Under the pieces are notes generated by a model. It had not been told where the DNA came from. It made no database searches and was given only the letters and a program-made list of their open reading frames with translations. A stretch of DNA of 5,618 nucleotides, from contig JAOTWK010000254.1 in assembly GCA_029862935.1 (NCBI GenBank), positions 1 to 5,618 of the forward strand, written 5' to 3'. The position numbers were made by a program, and so were the translations under genes. The number at the start of each line of letters is the position of its first letter. Positions within the stretch are counted from its first letter, which is position 1. Shown here one piece after another: positions 1 through 5,618 of this stretch. Source of the DNA: Gemmatimonadota bacterium (GTDB lineage Bacteria > Gemmatimonadota > Gemmatimonadetes > Gemmatimonadales > GWC2-71-9).

Positions 1-62
1 AGGCCCGGGAAGCCTTGGCCCGCCTTGCCGGAGAACCGCGCGAACTGGAACGTGACGACTGA
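1..62 (+). CDS. Possible C-terminal tail of an unidentified protein (5'-truncated)
   Basis: Reading from base 3, the plus strand gives 19 codons ending in TGA at 60-62. The tail AREALARLAGEPRELERDD looks like an acidic, helix-forming C-terminus. The fragment is too short to assign a family. A second open frame from base 1 ends at TGA 79-81 and has a higher GC third-position content, but it encodes a less natural Pro/Trp-rich peptide. The frame choice is therefore uncertain, and so is whether this is coding at all. If real, the gene converges on the M42 peptidase gene. Confidence 0.35.
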   Translation, partial: AREALARLAGEPRELERDD

Positions 63-123
63 ACGCCGATCTGACTGCTGAAGGCTGACGGCACTCGAGG
101 GTCGCCCGCGGTAGCGGCTGTTT
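63..123. other. Short convergent intergenic spacer
   Basis: This spacer lies between the possible plus-strand tail and the stop codon of the minus-strand M42 peptidase gene. It holds a small CCGC-GGTA-GCGG hairpin at 106-117, followed by CTGTTTCT. The stem is only 4 bp, so this is at best a weak terminator for the plus-strand gene. No T-tract follows any stem in the minus direction, so the end of the peptidase operon transcript is not visible here. Confidence 0.4.
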
Positions 124-1197
124 CTACTGCGGGGTCAAGTCGGTCTTCGCCGTGACGCGGCGGGCGAACGCTGCCAGCAGTTTCGCCGCGCGCTCGAGAT
201 CCCCGGTATCGACCATCTCGTTGGGACTGTGCATGTAACGGTTGGGCACGGAGACAAGTCCCGTTGGGATCCCGCGTTGGGTCGTGTGAATGGCGTCGGC
301 GTCGGTTCCAGTATCCCTTGGTGCCGCCGTCAACGCATAGGGGATCTTGGCACCGTTCGCCGCCGTGACGAGCATTTCGAAGACGACCGGGTTGACGGCG
401 GACCCGCGCGACAGGACTGGCCCGCCGCCGAGTGCGACATCTCCATGCTCTTTCTTTTCGACGCCCGGATGGTCAGTCGCGTGCGTGACGTCGACGACCA
501 GCGCGATATCGGGATCGATACCGAACGCGCTCGTACGCGCCCCGCCGCCGGACCATGCAATTTCTTCCTGCGTGGTCGCCACAGCGAACACGCCGATCTT
601 GGGCCGGCGTCGTGCCAACAGGCGCAGTGCCTCGAGCACGACGAACGCGCCAATCCGGTTGTCGATGCTGCGGGAGGCAATCCGCCGGTTTGGGAGCTCG
701 ACGGTCTGGGCCGCGAGCACGGCGGGATCTCCGATCCTCACCCGCTTGAGCGCGTCGGCCTTGGTCTTGGCGCCGATGTCGATCCAGAGGTCCGCTGGCT
801 TGCTGACACGCTCGCGATCGTCGGATTTGATCAGGTGAATCGCTGGCTTGCCGACGAGCCCATCGACGAGACCCCGCCGCCCCAGGATGTGCACGCGCTG
901 CCCCACCAGGACCTGGTGATCCCACCCGCCGATCGTCGAGAAGTAGAGATAGCCCTTGTCGTCGACATGGATGACCATGAGGCCGATCTCGTCGATGTGC
1001 CCAGCCAGCATGAGTCGCGGTCGAGCATCGGGATTCAGGACGGCGACGCTGTTGCCCGAAAGATCCGTCGTGACGGAATCGGCAAACGCCTCCGCTTCGG
1101 TTCGCCAGACACGGGCCGGTCGTGTCTCGAATCCCGACGGTCCGGGCGCGTCGAGCAATCGCTTCAAGAACTCCCGCGAGCTCACCGATAAGGCCAT
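124..1197 (-). CDS. M42 family metallo-aminopeptidase (TET/FrvX/YsdC-like)
   Basis: Predicted cytosolic, two-metal (Zn/Co) aminopeptidase that removes N-terminal residues from short peptides; M42 enzymes typically form dodecameric tetrahedral shells. The 357-aa length is normal for the family. Metal and catalytic residues are all visible: H67 and D69 in AGHIDEIG, D179 in SRSIDNRIG, the pair E211-E212 in TTQEEI, D236 in VVDVTHATD, and H323 in RYMHSPNE. The N-terminal GPSGFE and the late GTDADAIH motif are also typical. The ATG at 1197 was chosen because the protein then starts right at the family N-terminus (LKRLLDAPGPSGFE) and because GGAGGAG lies 8 nt upstream. An in-frame extension to 1350 would only read through the end of pepD. 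It is second in an operon after pepD, overlapping it by one base (TAATG). Oddity: the usual EEVGLRGA stretch is EEIAWSGGGA here, about two residues longer. The exact substrate preference cannot be read from the sequence. Confidence 0.95.
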   Translation of the reverse strand: MALSVSSREFLKRLLDAPGPSGFETRPARVWRTEAEAFADSVTTDLSGNSVAVLNPDARPRLMLAGHIDEIGLMVIHVDDKGYLYFSTIGGWDHQVLVGQRVHILGRRGLVDGLVGKPAIHLIKSDDRERVSKPADLWIDIGAKTKADALKRVRIGDPAVLAAQTVELPNRRIASRSIDNRIGAFVVLEALRLLARRRPKIGVFAVATTQEEIAWSGGGARTSAFGIDPDIALVVDVTHATDHPGVEKKEHGDVALGGGPVLSRGSAVNPVVFEMLVTAANGAKIPYALTAAPRDTGTDADAIHTTQRGIPTGLVSVPNRYMHSPNEMVDTGDLERAAKLLAAFARRVTAKTDLTPQ

Positions 1198-2648
1198 TAC
1201 GCCAACTCCTCCAGTGTCATAGCCAGCAACTCGTAGAACGATGCTACCGAATCGATCTTCACCCGTTCGTCGGGTGAGTGAGGAAATTCGATCTGCGGTC
1301 CGAACGAGATCATGTCCATACCCGGCACTTTTTCGCCGATGATCCCGCACTCGAGCCCGGCGTGGATCGCCTTGATCTCCGGCGTGTGGCCGAGTTTCCG
1401 CTCATGTACTCGCTTCAGTACGGCCAGCAGCTCGGACTGGAGGTTCGGCTTCCAGCCGGGATAGCCGTTGCCCTCCTCGACGCGCGCGCCGGCCAACGTG
1501 GCGATGGCGCGAATGGACAAGCGGGTCGCCCGCAGCGCCGACTCGACCGATGAGCGGCTGCTCATCCCCACCACGAGCGATCCATTGCTCATCACGACCG
1601 TGGCGAGGTTCGTGCTGGTCTCCACGAGATCGGGAATGTCGTAGCTCATGGCCAGTACCCCGTGCGGGAGAGCCGTGAGCAGATGCAACACCTTCTCAGT
1701 GGTGGTGTCATCCCACACGTCGTGTGGCGGCTTGCCCTCTTTGACCTCGAGCGTGAGGCCCGGTTCGGCGGCCCGGAACTCCTCGTGAATGGCGGCCATT
1801 TCCTGCTCCAGCTCTGCGGTGAGTTGAGCCTTGACACCGCCGGGCAAGACCACGGTCGCGAACGCCTCACGCGGAATCGCGTTGTGCTTGTTGCCCCCTG
1901 AGATCGCCGATAGATGAAACGACATGTGAAAGGACAAGGCGTTGAGCGCGCGCGCCAGGAGTTTCACGGCGTTTCCACGCTGAAGGTGAATGTCGACGCC
2001 TGAATGCCCGCCCTTCAGACCATGGAGCCTGATGTCGAGCGCGATGGTGCCCGATGGAATCGGGCACGACATGAGTGGCAGCGTGATCGTGCTATCCGCA
2101 CCACCGGCGCACCCAACGTACACCATCTCTTCCTCTTCGGAATCGAGATTGAGCAGCCGTCTTCCTTCGAGCAGGCTCCCGTCCAAACTCGCAGCGCCCG
2201 TGAGACCGGTCTCCTCATCGACAGTGAACAGCAGCTCGAGTGGACCATGCACGAGGTCCTTGGCCTCCATGACGGCGAGCATGGCGGCGACACCAATGCC
2301 GTTGTCCGATCCGAGCGTCGTGCCGCTCGCCGTGAGATACGCGCCGTCTTGTCGGGGGATGATGGGGTCTTTGCTGAAGTCGTGGTCCACGTCGGAGTTC
2401 TTCTCGTTCACCATGTCCAGATGGCTCTGGAGAATTGTCACCGGTGCCGACTCGTGACCCGGCGTCGCCGGCTTTCGGGCCACGACATTCCCGGTCTCGT
2501 CGATCTTGTAGGGCACCCCACTTCGTTCAGCGACGTCGATCACATACGCACGCATACGCTCCTCGTCCTTGGAGCCGCGTGGGATGGTGAGGATGTGATC
2601 GAAGTGCTTCCACAGGTTCTGGGGTGCCAAGTCTGCCACAAACGTCAT
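1197..2648 (-). CDS. pepD: PepD, Xaa-His / cytosol non-specific dipeptidase (peptidase family M20)
   Basis: Predicted cytosolic zinc dipeptidase (aminoacyl-histidine dipeptidase, beta-alanyl-histidine hydrolysis and broad dipeptide cleavage), the last step of peptide breakdown to amino acids. The 483-aa length is close to E. coli PepD (485 aa). Active-site residues seen: H76 and D78 in QSHLDMV, D115 in GSDNGIG, E145-E146 in VDEETG, D169 in NLDSEEE, and H457 in FPHSPDERV. As I recall them, the enterobacterial/Vibrio PepD positions are H80, D119, E149/E150, D173 and H461, a constant offset of four, so the alignment is essentially colinear. The inserted lid/dimerisation domain lies roughly at residues 190-395, including the HGLKGGHSG motif. 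The ATG at 2648 is preceded by GGAGG with a 5-nt gap. It is first gene of an operon with the M42 aminopeptidase and is divergent from the OPT transporter. Confidence 0.96.
   Translation of the reverse strand: MTFVADLAPQNLWKHFDHILTIPRGSKDEERMRAYVIDVAERSGVPYKIDETGNVVARKPATPGHESAPVTILQSHLDMVNEKNSDVDHDFSKDPIIPRQDGAYLTASGTTLGSDNGIGVAAMLAVMEAKDLVHGPLELLFTVDEETGLTGAASLDGSLLEGRRLLNLDSEEEEMVYVGCAGGADSTITLPLMSCPIPSGTIALDIRLHGLKGGHSGVDIHLQRGNAVKLLARALNALSFHMSFHLSAISGGNKHNAIPREAFATVVLPGGVKAQLTAELEQEMAAIHEEFRAAEPGLTLEVKEGKPPHDVWDDTTTEKVLHLLTALPHGVLAMSYDIPDLVETSTNLATVVMSNGSLVVGMSSRSSVESALRATRLSIRAIATLAGARVEEGNGYPGWKPNLQSELLAVLKRVHERKLGHTPEIKAIHAGLECGIIGEKVPGMDMISFGPQIEFPHSPDERVKIDSVASFYELLAMTLEELA
1206..1212 (-). 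promoter_or_regulatory. Ribosome binding site of the M42 gene inside the end of pepD
   Basis: On the minus strand GGAGGAG lies 8 nt before the ATG at 1197. It is encoded by the last pepD codons (the LEELA region). With the TAATG overlap, this fits re-initiation or coupled translation of the M42 gene after pepD, and it supports the 1197 start. Confidence 0.75.
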
Positions 2649-2653
2649 CGTTC

Positions 2654-2658
2654 CCTCC
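2654..2658 (-). promoter_or_regulatory. Shine-Dalgarno sequence of pepD
   Basis: On the minus strand GGAGG (within GGGAGGG) is followed by five bases and then the ATG at 2648. This is a near-consensus ribosome binding site and fixes the pepD start. Confidence 0.8.
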
Positions 2659-2671
2659 CGGTTGCAGCCGT

Positions 2672-2677
2672 ATTCTA
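2672..2677 (-). promoter_or_regulatory. Candidate -10 element for the pepD-M42 operon
   Basis: The minus strand reads TAGAAT here, five of six matches to TATAAT. No convincing -35 element sits 16-18 bp upstream (TCGTGT at 17 bp is poor), and there is no extended -10. A start near 2665 would give a leader of only about 17 nt with the SD intact. The call rests on one hexamer in a GC-rich region; an activator-dependent promoter or another position is possible. Confidence 0.3.
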
Positions 2678-2719
2678 TCGACTGGACCCGGGAGACACGA
2701 GGCCGGTGGCCGACCTGGT

Positions 2720-2748
2720 TTGACGGCCCCAGGCGTTACCGCTAAACT
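2720..2748 (+). promoter_or_regulatory. Sigma70-type promoter for the OPT transporter gene
   Basis: TTGACG at 2720-2725 (five of six to TTGACA) is separated by exactly 17 bp from TAAACT at 2743-2748 (four of six to TATAAT, with the key first T, A and last T kept). Transcription would begin near 2755, giving a leader of about 30 nt. An inverted repeat CCTGG-N10-CCAGG at 2714-2733 encloses the -35 box and could be an operator, though 5-bp arms are weak evidence. Confidence 0.6.
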
Positions 2749-2772
2749 CCGCGCAACCCTTTTCCGACGCCG

Positions 2773-2779
2773 AAGGTGA
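2773..2779 (+). promoter_or_regulatory. Shine-Dalgarno sequence of the OPT gene
   Basis: AAGGTGA pairs with the 16S tail (AGGTGA core) and is spaced about 5-6 nt from the ATG at 2785. It overlaps the alternative GTG at 2776, which argues against that codon as the start. Confidence 0.6.
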
Positions 2780-2784
2780 AGCAC

Positions 2785-4773
2785 ATGGACAAGAAACCGT
2801 TTGTCCCATTCGTTCCTGCGTCACAAACCATGGCCGAGCTCACGTTCAAGGCCGTGTTCTTAGGGGCGATCATGGCCGTCGCGCTGGGTGCGGCGAACGC
2901 TTACGTGGGGATGCGTGCAGGGTTGACGATTGCCGCGACGTTCCCTGCAGCGGTTGTCGCCATGGCTGTGCTGCGGGGGTTCCGCGGTACGATCCTCGAA
3001 GAGAACATCGCGCGGACCACGGCCTCCGTCGGAGAGGCACTCGTCGCGGGCGCCATCTTCACCATCCCGGCGTTTGTGATCAGCGGGGCGTGGGACGAGC
3101 TGCGGTACCTCGAGAGCACCGCGATCATGCTGATCGGTGGTGTCTTGGGTGTGCTGTTCGTGGTGGTACTGCGCCGCACGCTCGTCGTGGAGGCCGACCT
3201 GCCCTTCCCGGAGTCGGTCGCCGCCGCCGAGATCGTGAAGGCTGGGCAGGGAGGACAGACGGGTGCCAAGTATCTGTTTGCGGCGATGGGCTTCGCCGCG
3301 CTCTGGGAGCTCCTCAAGAACAGCGCGGGCATTCAATTCGTGCAAGACAGCACGAGGCGCTTCGTCGCCTTTGGGGAATCCTCGGTCGAGATCTTGGGTG
3401 AGCGGATCCAGTACGCGGGCGGCATGCTGGTCACGAGTCCCCATGCGTCGCCGATGCTCATGGGCGTGGGGTACATCGTCGGGACGCGGATTGCGGCGGT
3501 GCTGTTTACCGGGGCCGTGATGGGGTGGTTGCTCCTGGTTCCGCTGGCGCTGTTTCTCAACCCTGGTCTCTCCGCGGTCATGGGACCGGACGACACGATG
3601 CGTGATCTCGCGGAACAGATCTGGCTCAATCAGATCCGCCCGCTCGCCGTTGGTGCCATGATCGTCGCTGCGTTCTACACGTTGTATAACCTCCGGACGT
3701 CCCTCGTCGAGGGCATTGGCAAGGCGCTCAAGCACATCAATCTGTCCGGCGGCACCGGCGACATGGAGCGGACGGAAATCGACCTCGATCTCAAGAAGAT
3801 CTTCGTGGCAATTGGGTTTGCCTCGGTTGCCACGTTCTTCCTCTATCTCCACTTTGCGCAGGCGCTCGGAGGCGCCCTGGTCCTCACGATCGCCATGGTG
3901 ATCCTGGGCTTTCTGTTCGCCGCGGTCGCAGGGTATCTCGTGGCCCTGATCGGAAGCTCCAATAACCCGATCTCCGGACTCACGCTGACAGCATTGTTGA
4001 TTTCAGCGCTGCTCATGGTGCTGCTGGGCGTGACCGACGTGCGCGGCGTGGCCGGTGTGTTGGGCGTTGCGGGCGTCGTCTGCTGTGCCGCCGGCATCGC
4101 GGGCGACATGATGCAGGACCTCAAGGTGGGTCACATTCTCGGTGGCACACCGTGGAAGATGCAGGTGGGTGAGATCATTGGGGTGATCTTTGCCGCGTTC
4201 GTATTGGCACTCCCGCTGATGGCCCTGCACAAGGCGTACGTCATTGGATCGGCGCAACTGCCGGCACCGCAGGCCGGTCTCATGGCATTGATGGCCAACG
4301 GGATCGTCGCCGGTGACATGGCCTGGCCGCTGGTCATCGTCGGCATGTTCTTCGCGCTCGGGCTCATCCTGATCAGGGCCCCTGCACCGATGCTCATCGC
4401 CGTCGGGATGTATCTCCCGTTCGAGTCGACGGCCGCGATCTTTGTCGGCGGCGTGATCCGCTGGGTGTTCGACACGCGCCTCAAGCGCATGAAGGCGACC
4501 GGTGAAGAGAAACAGCGCGCGGAGAACGTCGGCATCTTGATGTCCTCCGGCTTCATTGCCGGCGAGTCACTGATGGCGGTGTTGCTGGCGCTCCTCTTCA
4601 TTGGGGCGGAGCGGGTGCCGAGTTTGATTGCCTTTCAAGGACTGACGGGCGACGCCGCGCCGAACTTCTATCTCAGTCTGATCGCATATCCCATCATGCT
4701 GTACCTCCTCGCGTGGTTCACGATCAAGAAGATGCGCGAAGGAGGTCTGATGGCGGCCAAAGTCGGCGAATGA
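2785..4773 (+). CDS. OPT-family oligopeptide transporter
   Basis: Inner-membrane secondary transporter of the prokaryotic OPT family, which imports oligopeptides (some relatives carry metal chelates), probably coupled to protons. The 662-aa protein is almost entirely hydrophobic, with about 15-16 membrane segments by eye. Family landmarks: an N-terminal pair of helices with NAYVGMRAGLTIA (about residues 37-49), GEALVAGAIFTIPAF at 83-97, FPESVAAAEIVKAG starting at F141, and the signature SSNNPISGLT around N393-G398 in the middle of the protein. The ATG at 2785 is preferred because AAGGTGA lies about 6 nt upstream. An in-frame GTG at 2776 would add three residues (MKH), but it overlaps that ribosome binding site and has no SD of its own. 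The gene diverges from the pepD-M42 peptidase operon, which favours peptides as substrate (inference). It has its own promoter and a strong terminator, so it is probably transcribed alone. Confidence 0.93.
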   Translation: MDKKPFVPFVPASQTMAELTFKAVFLGAIMAVALGAANAYVGMRAGLTIAATFPAAVVAMAVLRGFRGTILEENIARTTASVGEALVAGAIFTIPAFVISGAWDELRYLESTAIMLIGGVLGVLFVVVLRRTLVVEADLPFPESVAAAEIVKAGQGGQTGAKYLFAAMGFAALWELLKNSAGIQFVQDSTRRFVAFGESSVEILGERIQYAGGMLVTSPHASPMLMGVGYIVGTRIAAVLFTGAVMGWLLLVPLALFLNPGLSAVMGPDDTMRDLAEQIWLNQIRPLAVGAMIVAAFYTLYNLRTSLVEGIGKALKHINLSGGTGDMERTEIDLDLKKIFVAIGFASVATFFLYLHFAQALGGALVLTIAMVILGFLFAAVAGYLVALIGSSNNPISGLTLTALLISALLMVLLGVTDVRGVAGVLGVAGVVCCAAGIAGDMMQDLKVGHILGGTPWKMQVGEIIGVIFAAFVLALPLMALHKAYVIGSAQLPAPQAGLMALMANGIVAGDMAWPLVIVGMFFALGLILIRAPAPMLIAVGMYLPFESTAAIFVGGVIRWVFDTRLKRMKATGEEKQRAENVGILMSSGFIAGESLMAVLLALLFIGAERVPSLIAFQGLTGDAAPNFYLSLIAYPIMLYLLAWFTIKKMREGGLMAAKVGE

Positions 4774-4796
4774 TGCAGGCTGCGACCCAGACGAGG

Positions 4797-4828
4797 ACCG
4801 CCCCCCATCTTGGGGGGCGGTTTTCGTT
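4797..4828 (+). terminator. Strong intrinsic terminator after the OPT gene
   Basis: A perfect 11-bp stem, ACCGCCCCCCA (4797-4807) with TGGGGGGCGGT (4811-4821), closes a TCT loop. The transcript then continues TTTCGTT, giving a four-U run counting the last stem base. It begins 23 bp after the transporter stop codon. In the minus direction there is no T-run after the stem (CTCGTCTGGG), so it acts for the plus strand only. Confidence 0.9.
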
Positions 4829-4854
4829 GCGGCAGAGTGGTATGTGAGGCGCGC

Positions 4855-5226
4855 GTGAGAGGTCGTCGGGATAACCCTCTGGCAGAGGTCAACCTCCTCG
4901 AGATCGCGCCTGCCCGATGTGCCGAATGGGAAGAGGTAGATGACCGGGTCATCGTGATCCGCCCGCGGCCGACCTCGACAGGTGCGCGCCTGCTGTTAGA
5001 TCGATTCCTGTTCGAGTTGTCGGCCAAGCGGATTCGGCTGGACGAGATCGGCAGCTTCGTGTGGCGTCAGCTCGACGGTGAGCACACAGTCGGGGAAATC
5101 GCCTCGCAGCTCCGCGGGCAGTACGGCGACCGGCTCGAGTCCATTGAAGACCGACTCGGCAAGCTGATTTGGTCCTTTCGGCGCGAGGAATTCGTGATGT
5201 ATCCTGGCTGGGACGAGAAGGACTAG
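4855..5226 (+). CDS. PqqD-like small winged-helix protein (PF05402 type)
   Basis: A 123-aa protein resembling the PqqD family. The N-terminal half (NLLEIAPARCAEWEE, then RVIVIRPRP, residues 13-39) looks like the beta strands. The second half is the helix-turn-helix part, with RLDEIGSFVW at 61-70 and DGEHTVGEIASQL at 74-86, followed by two helices. PqqD domains bind the leader of ribosomal precursor peptides and present it to a radical-SAM enzyme, but many stand-alone members have no known function, and no partner gene is seen here. GTG at 4855 was chosen as start because GAGG lies 5 nt upstream; a GTG at 4837 lacks a ribosome binding site, and an in-frame TTG at 4810 sits inside the terminator hairpin. 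The stop TAG overlaps the stop of the convergent ctaG. No promoter is evident in the 80-bp gap, so expression may rely on terminator read-through or a promoter within the transporter gene. Confidence 0.8.
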   Translation: MRGRRDNPLAEVNLLEIAPARCAEWEEVDDRVIVIRPRPTSTGARLLLDRFLFELSAKRIRLDEIGSFVWRQLDGEHTVGEIASQLRGQYGDRLESIEDRLGKLIWSFRREEFVMYPGWDEKD

Positions 5227-5618
5227 CTCAGGCTAACGTCACCTTCCAAGGCGCGTTCCGCGCCATACCACTTGAAGAACAGCACGGATGCGATCCCGAA
5301 GATGATGAATCCACCGAGGATCTTCATCGTGAGTCCCGCGAGCTGCTGATCTTGCGTTGCCGAGATGCCGGCGACGCGTGGTGCCAGCTCATACAGCGCG
5401 TAAATCGGATAGTCGGCGAAGGTCAGAAACGAGGCTGGGACGGTGGGAATGAACACGTTGAGCAGCAGGAAGACGATCCGCCCCGGATACGATAGGGGAC
5501 GAAACTCCTTGACTGGTCCCAACACGATCCACCAGAACAAGAGCCCCGCGAAGATCCACGCCATGTCGAGGGCGAACGAGCCAAGTTGCGTCGGCTTGAA
5601 AAGGTCGACAACGGTGGG
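5223..5618 (-). CDS. ctaG: CtaG, cytochrome c oxidase (caa3-type) assembly protein, C-terminal part
   Basis: Polytopic inner-membrane protein of the caa3_CtaG type (PF09678), needed for assembly or copper loading of aa3/caa3 oxidase in Bacillus; it is unrelated to the Cox11-type proteins also called CtaG. The window holds the last 131 residues. The frame stays open through base 5618, so an internal ATG at 5564 is not the true start and the N-terminus lies off the right edge. Family marks: LLFWWIVLGPV (about 26-36), PLSYPGRIVFLLLNVF, SFLTFADYPIY (63-73), APRVAGISATQDQQLAG (79-95) and a last hydrophobic helix ILGGFIIFGIASVLFF (100-115). Three membrane segments are visible. It is convergent with the PqqD-like gene, with the two stop codons interlocked. 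No oxidase subunit gene is within view. Confidence 0.88.
   Translation of the reverse strand, partial: PTVVDLFKPTQLGSFALDMAWIFAGLLFWWIVLGPVKEFRPLSYPGRIVFLLLNVFIPTVPASFLTFADYPIYALYELAPRVAGISATQDQQLAGLTMKILGGFIIFGIASVLFFKWYGAERALEGDVSLS

Noticed and set aside
106..128. Small hairpin CCGC-GGTA-GCGG followed by CTGTTTCT, considered as a terminator
   Set aside because: The stem is only 4 bp and the T-run is interrupted. It is noted in the spacer entry but is too weak to call as a terminator.
229..1191. Long plus-strand open frame (320 codons) opposite the M42 peptidase gene
   Set aside because: It is antisense to a gene with all catalytic motifs. Its translation has no recognisable domain and is rich in Asp, Arg and His, as expected from a high-GC shadow.
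1198..1350. 51-residue N-terminal extension of the M42 peptidase
   Set aside because: It lies within the pepD coding region and has no family similarity. The ATG at 1197 has a good SD and matches the usual M42 N-terminus.
2004..2723. Plus-strand open frame (239 codons) opposite the pepD start and the intergenic region
   Set aside because: It is antisense to well-supported pepD and runs across the divergent promoter region. It has no recognisable motif.
2776..2784. GTG at 2776 as start of the OPT gene
   Set aside because: It would add only MKH, it overlaps the SD of the ATG at 2785, and it has no SD of its own.
2860..3852. Long minus-strand open frame (330 codons) opposite the OPT gene
   Set aside because: It mirrors the codons of the transporter. 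Its product is a charged Arg/Glu/His-rich sequence without family resemblance, and no ribosome binding site or promoter supports it.
4668..5027. Minus-strand open frame across the terminator and the PqqD-like gene
   Set aside because: It spans a strong terminator hairpin and two genes on the other strand. Its composition is Arg/Ser/Thr-rich shadow sequence.

Overview
The window is GC-rich bacterial chromosome (by eye a little over 60% GC). It is densely packed, with high-GC third codon positions and long antisense shadow frames. No phage, IS, CRISPR, tRNA or rRNA signal is visible. The gene set (M42 peptidase, PepD, bacterial OPT transporter, PqqD-like protein, caa3-type CtaG) suggests an aerobic or respiring soil or sediment bacterium, perhaps Gemmatimonadota or Acidobacteriota. 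That placement is an inference from gene content and composition only.

Layout: (1) 1-62, possible C-terminal tail of a plus-strand gene, followed by a short spacer. (2) 124-2648, a two-gene minus-strand operon: pepD (M20-type Xaa-His/non-specific dipeptidase) then an M42 aminopeptidase, joined by a TAATG stop/start overlap. (3) 2649-2784, a 136-bp divergent regulatory region. It has a good sigma70-type promoter for the transporter and a weaker -10 candidate for pepD. (4) 2785-4773, a 662-aa OPT-family oligopeptide transporter, closed by a strong intrinsic terminator at 4797-4828. (5) 4855-5226, a small PqqD-like winged-helix protein. (6) 5223-5618, the C-terminal part of a minus-strand CtaG (cytochrome c oxidase assembly membrane protein) that runs off the right edge. 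Its stop codon is interlocked with that of the PqqD-like gene in a shared CTAG.

The central genes read as one module for using peptides. The OPT protein would import oligopeptides, the M42 aminopeptidase would trim N-terminal residues, and PepD would split the resulting dipeptides into amino acids. The transporter and the peptidase operon share a divergent control region, so co-regulation is plausible. All catalytic residues of both peptidases are present. The PqqD-like gene has no radical-SAM or precursor-peptide partner in view, and its role is open. I did not find a clearly new biological system. The least explained items are the orphan PqqD-like protein and the altered EE motif of the M42 enzyme.
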